The notes below the pieces were generated by a model, which did not search any database, was not told where the DNA came from, and saw nothing but the letters and a program-made list of their open reading frames with translations. A program made the translations under genes and the position numbers. Below are positions 6,236-11,015 of a DNA stretch of 11,015 bases, in pieces; the stretch's first letter is position 1, and each line of letters opens with the position of its first letter. The DNA is from Nanobdellota archaeon (lineage in GTDB: Archaea > Nanobdellota > Nanobdellia > SCGC-AAA011-G17 > VGLX01): positions 1 through 11,015 of the forward strand of contig JAUYDG010000126.1 of the NCBI GenBank assembly GCA_030691925.1. The letters are read 5' to 3'.

Positions 6236-7287
6236 GGTTGTTCTTTTTGTGGATGTTTTAGTAGTTCTAGTTTTTTGTTTATTACTGCCAGCGATACTTT
6301 TTGCTGGTCTATGTTTATCATCATGTTTGGTGTTAGGTATGTTGCGTCGCTTACGCCTAGGCAGTCTTCGAATTTTTTGTTAAGCTCGTGTTCCCATCTT
6401 ATGTGGTCTGCTGTGTCTTCGAAGACTTCGAATAATAGGTAGTTGTATCTTCCATGGCATATCTGGAATGCTATGCTTATGTGCGGGTCATGCTTGAAGT
6501 ATGCTTCTAATTCTTCTTCGTTTTTTTTCACCTCTAGCAGAGATATTATTAATACCAGGTCGGGTGGGCAGAAGAAGGCTGGGAACCTGCATAATGGCTT
6601 CAGAACCATGTGCGCGTCTAATAGTTTGTTTATTCTTTGCCGTATCGTTTTTCTGTTTACCCCTATTCTTTTGGCTAAGTAATCTTCATTTATCCTTACT
6701 CCTTCCCCTTTTGTCAGGTTTTCTAGTATCTCAAAGCCCAGTTCGTCTATCTTGTACTGGTTTAGCGTTAGCTTTCCATTTTTTTCTAGCATTTTTTTTA
6801 GCAGCGCTGTTGCTGCCGAAGGCTCGTATTTTATCATCATCTGTGTTGAGAAGAATGCGGAGGCTGAAGGGTATCTCGTGTCTCTTGGTGGTATTTTTCC
6901 TTCTTTTACTAGTGCCCTTCTCCAGAGCTGGTATCTTAGTATGCTCCTGTGGAACAATAATAACATCACATTGTATTCTCCTTTTCTTAGCCTGTATGCT
7001 GCAAAGATATGGTCATCTGTTCTTATCCAATTTTCGAACTGTTCGTTGAACGGTATCTCTGCCTGTACTAAGACCATCAGGCCGTGCTCTTTGAACTGCC
7101 CGAAGAAAGGGAATATTGGCTTGTTCAATATCTTGTGCTTGAATAGCTCTTCTGTCCTTTTTTTTATTGTTTCCCTGTGTTTTTTTAGTTTTTTTGAGAG
7201 GTAGCTGTAGTTTACGCTTACTCCTTCTCCTGAGCATATCCTTTTGAGGATTTTCAGGTTCAATTCATCATCCAAAATGTCTGCCAT
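6208..7287 (-). CDS. Duplicated-module winged-helix transcriptional regulator (Lrp/AsnC-like)
   Basis: From ATG 7287 this is a 359-aa protein made of two copies of one module. Module 1: a DNA-binding helix set at about 5-58 (D-D-E-L-N-L-K-I-L ... Y-L-S-K-K-L-K-K-H-R-E-T-I-K-K-R), then an effector-like alpha/beta part at 68-150. Module 2: 180-235 (D-E-L-G-F-E-I-L ... Y-L-A-K-R-I-G-V-N-R-K-T-I-R-Q-R) and 243-325. Each HTH carries G-E-G-V and a recognition helix beginning R-x-T-I. Each effector part has the pattern hydrophobic strand, D-x-H-I, strand, G-x-Y-N, strand, as in the RAM domain of Lrp-type regulators. A longer frame extends to 7374, but the TATA 27 nt before 7287 favours the shorter start. 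It is divergent from glutamate dehydrogenase, its likely target. Confidence 0.8.
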   Translation of the reverse strand: MADILDDELNLKILKRICSGEGVSVNYSYLSKKLKKHRETIKKRTEELFKHKILNKPIFPFFGQFKEHGLMVLVQAEIPFNEQFENWIRTDDHIFAAYRLRKGEYNVMLLLFHRSILRYQLWRRALVKEGKIPPRDTRYPSASAFFSTQMMIKYEPSAATALLKKMLEKNGKLTLNQYKIDELGFEILENLTKGEGVRINEDYLAKRIGVNRKTIRQRINKLLDAHMVLKPLCRFPAFFCPPDLVLIISLLEVKKNEEELEAYFKHDPHISIAFQICHGRYNYLLFEVFEDTADHIRWEHELNKKFEDCLGVSDATYLTPNMMINIDQQKVSLAVINKKLELLKHPQKEQPWNPLAKPL

Positions 7288-7309
7288 AAATACGTAATGT
7301 TTATAGTCA

Positions 7310-7318
7310 TTTATATAC
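7310..7318 (-). promoter_or_regulatory. TATA box of the regulator gene
   Basis: The minus strand reads GTATATAAA at 7318-7310, preceded by AAAA. Its centre is 27 nt from ATG 7287 and no SD lies between, indicating a leaderless mRNA. This spacing is the main reason for not using the longer frame beginning at 7374, whose start would lie upstream of this TATA box. Confidence 0.65.
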
Positions 7319-7340
7319 TTTTTGCTTTTAAAAAATACCA

Positions 7341-7364
7341 TTTTTGCCAAAATTTTTGCTAAAA
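7341..7364. promoter_or_regulatory. Two tandem 12-bp dyads, candidate operator
   Basis: TTTTTGCCAAAA (7341-7352) and TTTTTGCTAAAA (7353-7364) abut directly and match at 11 of 12 bases. Each is an imperfect dyad of the form TTTT-N-GC-N-AAAA. A further TTTTTGCT begins at 7319. The pair lies between the divergent TATA boxes of the regulator and glutamate dehydrogenase, where a regulator of both would bind. Confidence 0.5.
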
Positions 7365-7375
7365 TTGTATACAAT
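7364..7375. promoter_or_regulatory. Perfect 12-bp palindrome beside the gdh TATA box
   Basis: ATTGTATACAAT is a perfect inverted repeat that starts on the last base of the tandem dyads and ends one base before the TATA core of the glutamate dehydrogenase gene. A protein bound here would cover the TFB-recognition region and should block or assist initiation. In AT-rich DNA such a palindrome may also be chance. Confidence 0.4.
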
Positions 7376-7376
7376 A

Positions 7377-7384
7377 TTTATAAA
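7377..7384 (+). promoter_or_regulatory. TATA box of glutamate dehydrogenase
   Basis: TTTATAAA at 7377-7384 is a perfect archaeal TATA core. It predicts a transcription start near 7405 and a 5' leader of about 37 nt. That leader contains the SD GGGGGA at 7430-7435, 6 nt before ATG 7442. This gene is therefore SD-led, unlike its divergent neighbour. Confidence 0.65.
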
Positions 7385-7441
7385 GGGCAATATGCACCTT
7401 CTTATTAAGATAAATGATTTTAAAACTATGGGGGAACAAAA

Positions 7442-8761
7442 ATGTCAAAAAATTCTGGAAAAGAGTACCTGGATAACATCAACAGCAACTTGGTAAAGGC
7501 TGCAGGTTATCTGGGCTTGGAAAAAGGGATAGTGGAAATAATAACCGGTTATGAAAGGAAACTGGTTGTAAAGTTCCCGGTAAGGATGGACGACGGCGGT
7601 GTAAGAGTATTTGAAGGCTTCAGGGTACAGGACAGCACAGCGCGAGGACCTGCAAAAGGCGGGATAAGATACCACTTCAACGTCAGCGAAGAAGAAGTAA
7701 GAGCCTTGTCAAAAGACATGACCTACAAAGGCGCCCTGATGGACATACCATTAGGCGGAGGCAAAGGCGGAATAATCTGCGACCCTAAAGGTGATGTAAA
7801 TAACCCGAACGGGACCAAGATACCTATGAGCGAAGGAGAGCTAGAAAGGCTGACAAGAGCCTATACAAGGGCTATAGCAGATATTATAGGCCCACTCAAA
7901 GATGTTCCAGCCCCTGACATGAACACAACACCACAGATAATGGACTGGCTAACTGACGAGTACAGCAAAGTCATAGCAGAACAGACAGGACAGCCTTATA
8001 AGAGGATAGATGCTGTCGTTACAGGAAAACCTGTAGGCAAAGGAGGATCGCTAGGAAGGGACAGGGCAACAGCAAGAGGAATGTATTTCACGTTAAGAGA
8101 AGCTGCAAAAGACCTCAACCTGAATCTGGAAGGAGCGACGGTTGTCGTGCAAGGCTTCGGAAATGCTGGAATGAACTTTGCAAAGTTCGTCTATGATGAG
8201 TTCAAGTCAAAGGTTATAACAGTAAGCGACTCAAAAGGGGCCATCTACAACCCAGATGGTTTGAATCCTTATGCAGTAGAAGAGTGGAAAGAGAAGAAAA
8301 GCCCTAAAAAAAGCGTCCTTGATTTCCCAGGGTCTAAGAATATAACTGACCAAGAGCTGCTAGAACTGCAATGTGACGTATTCGCGCCATCAGCATTAGA
8401 AGGAGTGCTGACAAAAGAGACTGCACCTAAGCTAAAGACCAAAATAGTAGTTGAAGGAGCTAACGGCGCAACAACAAACGAAGCAGACGAGATAATGTAC
8501 AATAAGGGCATCTTTAGGCTACCTGGAATCTTGGCAAATGGCGGCGGAGTAACGGTAAGCTGCTTTGAATGGATGCAAAACCTTGAAGGCAAACAGTGGA
8601 CAAAAGAGGAAGTGGACAAAAAGTTAGAGAAGCACATGGTAGACGCTTACAAGGCAACAAAAGAAGCTGCAGACAAGCATAAGATAAGCATGGGGGCTGC
8701 TGTCTACGTAGTAGCTGTCGACAGGGTAGCAAAAGCGCTTAAAGCGAAGCACAAGTTATAA
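7442..8761 (+). CDS. gdhA: Glutamate dehydrogenase
   Basis: This 439-aa enzyme interconverts glutamate and 2-oxoglutarate plus ammonia with NAD(P)(H), linking carbon and nitrogen metabolism. The N-terminal substrate domain shows G-P-A-K72-G-G-I-R, T-Y-K96-G-A, the catalytic lysine K108 in P-L-G-G-G-K-G-G, and A-P-D159-M-N-T. The Rossmann domain has Q-G-F-G-N-A-G at 237-243 and V-S-D263-S-K-G-A-I-Y at the second strand. The closing signature is L-P-G-I-L-A-N-G-G-G-V-T-V-S-C-F-E-W at 360-377. Length and motifs match hexameric archaeal glutamate dehydrogenases. Cofactor preference is not clear from the sequence. The start is supported by SD GGGGGA six bases upstream. Silent positions favour A and C, unlike the other plus-strand genes, consistent with high expression or different ancestry. 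A poly-T tract ends it. Confidence 0.95.
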   Translation: MSKNSGKEYLDNINSNLVKAAGYLGLEKGIVEIITGYERKLVVKFPVRMDDGGVRVFEGFRVQDSTARGPAKGGIRYHFNVSEEEVRALSKDMTYKGALMDIPLGGGKGGIICDPKGDVNNPNGTKIPMSEGELERLTRAYTRAIADIIGPLKDVPAPDMNTTPQIMDWLTDEYSKVIAEQTGQPYKRIDAVVTGKPVGKGGSLGRDRATARGMYFTLREAAKDLNLNLEGATVVVQGFGNAGMNFAKFVYDEFKSKVITVSDSKGAIYNPDGLNPYAVEEWKEKKSPKKSVLDFPGSKNITDQELLELQCDVFAPSALEGVLTKETAPKLKTKIVVEGANGATTNEADEIMYNKGIFRLPGILANGGGVTVSCFEWMQNLEGKQWTKEEVDKKLEKHMVDAYKATKEAADKHKISMGAAVYVVAVDRVAKALKAKHKL

Positions 8762-8768
8762 ACCTAAA

Positions 8769-8788
8769 TTTTCTTTTTTTCTTTTTTT
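8769..8788 (+). terminator. Poly-T terminator of glutamate dehydrogenase
   Basis: From 8769 to 8788 the plus strand is T except for two C's, starting 7 bases after the stop codon. Archaeal RNA polymerase stops at such T-runs without a hairpin. It runs into the stop codon of the convergent coiled-coil gene (8787-8789). Confidence 0.75.
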
Positions 8789-10415
8789 AGGAGAACCAGC
8801 CCTTTTTCTTTTGTTCTTTGAATTTCTGGGAATATGCCGTCATCTCTGATTTGATATTACCTTTGATTTTTTCAAACTCAGCGTCTACATCTTTTTTAAC
8901 ATCCTCATCCACTTTGTTTCTTAGCATGTTAAGGATGACCTCTATTTCATCATAACGCCGGCTTATAGTTTTATCAAAGTCTTTCATTAGTTCTTCATGT
9001 TTCTTGGTTAATTTCTGGTTTACGATCTCGTTAAGTTTTTCTTCTCTTTCTTTTACAGTTGCTTTTATCTTCTCAAGTTCTGCCTGTTTGGTTCTAAATT
9101 GCTGTTCTAAAGCCGCTTTTATTTTTTCAAGCTCTGCCTGTTTAGTTTCGAATTGTTGTTCTAAAGCCGCTTTCTCAGATTGGAATTTCGTGGTCGATTC
9201 TTCTTTTAGCAGGTTTAGTTCTTTCAGGTTTGTTTCGTATTCTTTCTTCAGTTTTTCTCGTTCAGCAGCTATATCTTTGTTCAGTTTCTGTCTTTCTAAG
9301 CTAACCCTTTTTTCTATTTCCTGAACAATAAGGTCCATGCCTGCTTCTCTGGATTCGGTTTCACTTTTGAACTTGTTTTTTTCTTCTTTTAGTTGCTTCT
9401 GATAGTCGTCTCTTATAGCCTCTTCAGCGTTGAACAGTTTTTTCTGGTATTCCAAATCCAGTTTGTGTCTCAGTTCTTTTTCTTTGTCACTCATTGCTTC
9501 TGCTAAGGCAATGCTTAATCTTTTGTCAAATTGTACATTAACCTTATGGTCTAATTCTTCTCTTATCTTTTTTTCAAAAAGTGCGTTAATGTCTTCTTGG
9601 AGCTTTTTTTCTTTAGCTTCAAATTCTTTTTTTAATCTTTCAACATTAGTGGAGAATTTTATGTCTAATTGTTTGGATTTTTCTTTCAAGAGGTTTTCTT
9701 GCTGCTTAAGGTTCAGCCTTATCCTCTCCACCTCCTTTTCATCTTTTTCTTTCTGCTCTTTATAATCTTCTTCCTTCGTTCTTAAGACTTTTGCCAGTTC
9801 TTGCCTTAAATCTTTCCCTTTGTTTTCGTATTCTTCTGTTAGTTTTCCCTTCTTTTCTTGATATTCTTTTTCGAATTGTTTTTTGATAAGTGCTTGTTTT
9901 TGCCTTAATTCCAATTCTAAGTTTTTTCCAAGCTGAGCCTCTAGTTTTTTTAAGATCAAGGCATTTTTTTTGTCTAGGATTATTTGTTTTTGGGCGAGTT
10001 CTTCTTTTAGCCTCTTATCAAATTCTTTGTTTACTTTTGCTCTGATATCTGTTTTTTCTGTTATTCTTAGTTTTTGTTCGTATTCTCTTCTTATTCTAAC
10101 TTCGGCTCTTTTCAGCTCGTTTTTGTTTTTTTCTATTTGTTTTTGTAGTTTTTTGTTTAGTAGCAGCTCTTTTTCTTTGACTTTGTCATCTAGCTCTCTT
10201 CTGAAGTTTCGGATTATAGAATTAAGATCGCCCACCGCTTGTTCATCGATACCTTCTATTTTTAGGAATGGTTTTACTTTTGCGGGTTTAGGTGTTTTAA
10301 TTTTTTTAGGTCTAACAGATCTTCTAAAAGCAGGCTTTGCTAAAGGGAGTTCTATGTATTCTTCTTTAACCTCTTTCTTTTTTGGTTTTTTTAAAACAAA
10401 GATTTCTTCTACCAA
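8787..10415 (-). CDS. Long coiled-coil protein (542 aa) of unknown function
   Basis: This soluble, highly charged protein has no signal peptide or membrane segment. Residues 1-50 are basic and Pro-rich (K-K-P-K-K-K; R-P-K-K-I-K-T-P-K-P), probably a flexible nucleic-acid- or partner-binding tail. From about 58 to 535 it is almost entirely Lys/Glu/Gln/Leu-rich helix, predicted coiled coil, with an exact-looking 18-residue duplication at 417-452. It contains no cysteine and only one tryptophan, in the terminal K-K-K-G-W-F-S. The start is TTG 10415: GAGGT at 10426-10422 lies 6 nt before it and a TATA box about 44 nt before it, and no ATG fits. It could be structural, cytoskeleton-like or a scaffold; it lacks the ATPase motifs of SMC/Rad50 proteins, so I give no family. 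It is convergent with gdhA. Confidence 0.85.
   Translation of the reverse strand: MVEEIFVLKKPKKKEVKEEYIELPLAKPAFRRSVRPKKIKTPKPAKVKPFLKIEGIDEQAVGDLNSIIRNFRRELDDKVKEKELLLNKKLQKQIEKNKNELKRAEVRIRREYEQKLRITEKTDIRAKVNKEFDKRLKEELAQKQIILDKKNALILKKLEAQLGKNLELELRQKQALIKKQFEKEYQEKKGKLTEEYENKGKDLRQELAKVLRTKEEDYKEQKEKDEKEVERIRLNLKQQENLLKEKSKQLDIKFSTNVERLKKEFEAKEKKLQEDINALFEKKIREELDHKVNVQFDKRLSIALAEAMSDKEKELRHKLDLEYQKKLFNAEEAIRDDYQKQLKEEKNKFKSETESREAGMDLIVQEIEKRVSLERQKLNKDIAAEREKLKKEYETNLKELNLLKEESTTKFQSEKAALEQQFETKQAELEKIKAALEQQFRTKQAELEKIKATVKEREEKLNEIVNQKLTKKHEELMKDFDKTISRRYDEIEVILNMLRNKVDEDVKKDVDAEFEKIKGNIKSEMTAYSQKFKEQKKKGWFS
9061..9168 (-). repeat. 54-bp tandem duplication inside the coiled-coil gene
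   Basis: Two adjacent 54-bp units (9061-9114 and 9115-9168) match at 46 of 54 bases. Each encodes ALEQQF(R/E)TKQAELEKIKA; 17 of 18 residues are the same and most base changes are silent. The unit of 18 residues is not a whole number of heptads, so the copy shifts the coiled-coil register by four residues. Confidence 0.9.
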
Positions 10416-10421
10416 ATTGAT

Positions 10422-10463
10422 ACCTCTTTTCCTTAGGATTTATGAAACTTAGAATTATATAAA
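10422..10463 (-). promoter_or_regulatory. Promoter and SD of the coiled-coil gene
   Basis: On the minus strand TTTATATAAT lies at 10463-10454, predicting a start near 10433 and an 18-nt leader. GAGGT at 10426-10422 is 6 nt from the TTG at 10415. This combination decides in favour of a TTG start. The promoter lies just past the stop codon of the upstream gene (10472). Confidence 0.65.
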
Positions 10464-10471
10464 CTTTATGG

Positions 10472-11014
10472 CTAAAAATCAATTAAAAGATAGTCCCTTG
10501 TTTTCGTGATAAAGCCTAGGGTCTTTTCTTCTTTTAGTTCTTCACGGCTGTTTTCAACGTTTTTTAAGTATATCATGAGGTCTTTTAGAAGAGGGTTTTT
10601 CATCAAATCTTCGAAGGTTATGGAAGATTTTTCGTTTTTGTAATGGTCTGCTGAGAGCTTGTAGCTTAGGCTGAAAGAAAGGTTGTTTAGCGTGTAAAGC
10701 AAGTCTTCGCTGCAGAAGTCCAGCGTTTCTTCTTTCAGGATGATGGCTGACGCTTTTTCTGGCGCGTTGGTGTTTAGCAGTGTTTCGTTGCATTTGAATT
10801 TGTTTTGGTTGTAGAACCATAGCGCTGAGTTGAACGTTTCCAGGCTTCTTTTGTTAGCATATTCTACAGCTTCACTAGAAGGTATGCCCTTTTCGATTTT
10901 GGATTTGATTTTTTCAAAATTTTTTTCATCGCCTATAAGTAGGTTGCCTGTGATTACCGGTTCCGTGATTTCGATGTCATAAAGTTCCAGTTTTTTTGTG
11001 AATGATTTTTCATC
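10472..11014 (-). CDS. Hypothetical protein, 5' end cut by window edge
   Basis: The frame ending at the TAA at 10472 stays open on the minus strand to the window edge (first complete codon 11014), so at least 180 residues belong to one gene whose start lies outside. No ATG occurs in the visible part; the in-frame TTG at 10702 is most likely internal. The protein is soluble and mostly helical. Visible stretches are E-P-V-I-T-G-N-L-L-I-G near the start, A-V-E-Y-A-N-K-R-S-L-E-T-F-N-S-A-L-W-F-Y in the middle, and a C-terminal helix pair ending R-D-Y-L-L-I-D-F. I do not recognise a family. It is followed 56 bp later by the coiled-coil gene on the same strand, which has its own promoter, so co-function is only possible. 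Confidence 0.75.
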   Translation of the reverse strand, partial: DEKSFTKKLELYDIEITEPVITGNLLIGDEKNFEKIKSKIEKGIPSSEAVEYANKRSLETFNSALWFYNQNKFKCNETLLNTNAPEKASAIILKEETLDFCSEDLLYTLNNLSFSLSYKLSADHYKNEKSSITFEDLMKNPLLKDLMIYLKNVENSREELKEEKTLGFITKTRDYLLIDF

Positions 11015-11015
11015 T

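Noticed and set aside
6063..7204. Plus-strand frames that look hydrophobic or membrane-like opposite the DUF167 and regulator genes
   Set aside because: Their hydrophobicity comes from the T-rich complement of Lys/Glu codons; the minus strand has clear family motifs and promoters.
7288..7374. Extension of the regulator by 29 residues to an upstream start at 7374
   Set aside because: It would place the start upstream of the TATA box at 7318-7310 and through the candidate operators; the internal ATG fits leaderless spacing.
7428..7496. ATG in the gdhA leader opening a 22-codon frame that overlaps the gdhA start
   Set aside because: It has no SD of its own (its ATG overlaps the gdhA SD), the peptide is not distinctive, and gdhA is already explained by the ATG at 7442.
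9004..10452. Plus-strand frames rich in Ser/Phe opposite the coiled-coil gene (9004-9324, 9430-9765, 9970-10452)
   Set aside because: They are the antisense of Lys/Glu-rich codons, have low-complexity Ser-Phe-Leu composition and no promoter or SD. The opposite strand encodes one continuous 542-codon protein.
1..11015. Search for CRISPR arrays, transposons, tRNA genes, phage genes or a defence island
   Set aside because: No spaced direct repeats, terminal inverted repeats with transposase, tRNA-like cloverleaf or phage proteins were seen; gene content is mainly metabolic.

Overview
The window looks archaeal, most likely from a small-genome DPANN-type lineage. TATA boxes (TTTATATA or TATAAA) sit 26-28 nt upstream of several start codons, so those mRNAs appear leaderless. 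Other genes instead carry Shine-Dalgarno (SD) motifs such as GGGGGA or GAGGT. UMP kinase and glutamate dehydrogenase have archaeal-type motifs, genes are packed tightly, and the standard genetic code fits. The lineage is an inference from gene style; no rRNA or tRNA gene is present.

Layout. Positions 1-383 hold the 3' part of a plus-strand gene of unknown function. Positions 427-3097 hold minus-strand genes in two tight pairs: UMP kinase -> CYTH triphosphatase (1 nt gap), then an unknown 133-aa protein -> arrestin-fold protein (2 nt gap). A divergent promoter region at 3100-3194 separates these from a plus-strand fusion of a nucleoside deoxyribosyltransferase-like domain with a Nudix hydrolase (3195-4133). 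Next come a minus-strand remnant of a DUF167 gene (4141-4239) and a plus-strand RimK-like ATP-grasp ligase with an ambiguous start (about 4275-5159). A carbon-nitrogen hydrolase converges on the ligase (5170-5919).

Positions 6002-7287 hold a minus-strand pair: a regulator built of two copies of a winged-helix plus effector-like module, and a complete DUF167 gene overlapping its 3' end. The regulator is divergent from glutamate dehydrogenase (7442-8761). The 154-bp gap between them holds two TATA boxes, two tandem 12-bp dyads and a perfect 12-bp palindrome, so this looks like a regulator/target pair. A poly-T terminator ends the dehydrogenase gene. A 542-aa coiled-coil protein converges on it (8787-10415). 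The window ends inside an unrecognised minus-strand gene whose frame stays open to the edge (10472-11014).

How the genes may work together. Most are housekeeping: nucleotide metabolism (UMP kinase, CYTH, Nudix fusion) and nitrogen/amino-acid metabolism (ligase, amidohydrolase, dehydrogenase with its probable regulator). The points most worth following up are the deoxyribosyltransferase-Nudix fusion, the duplicated-module regulator with its candidate operators, the DUF167 remnant whose differences in its best-conserved stretch are all silent, and the in-frame stop between a well-placed ATG and the ATP-grasp gene. No phage, transposon, CRISPR or obvious defence island is visible.
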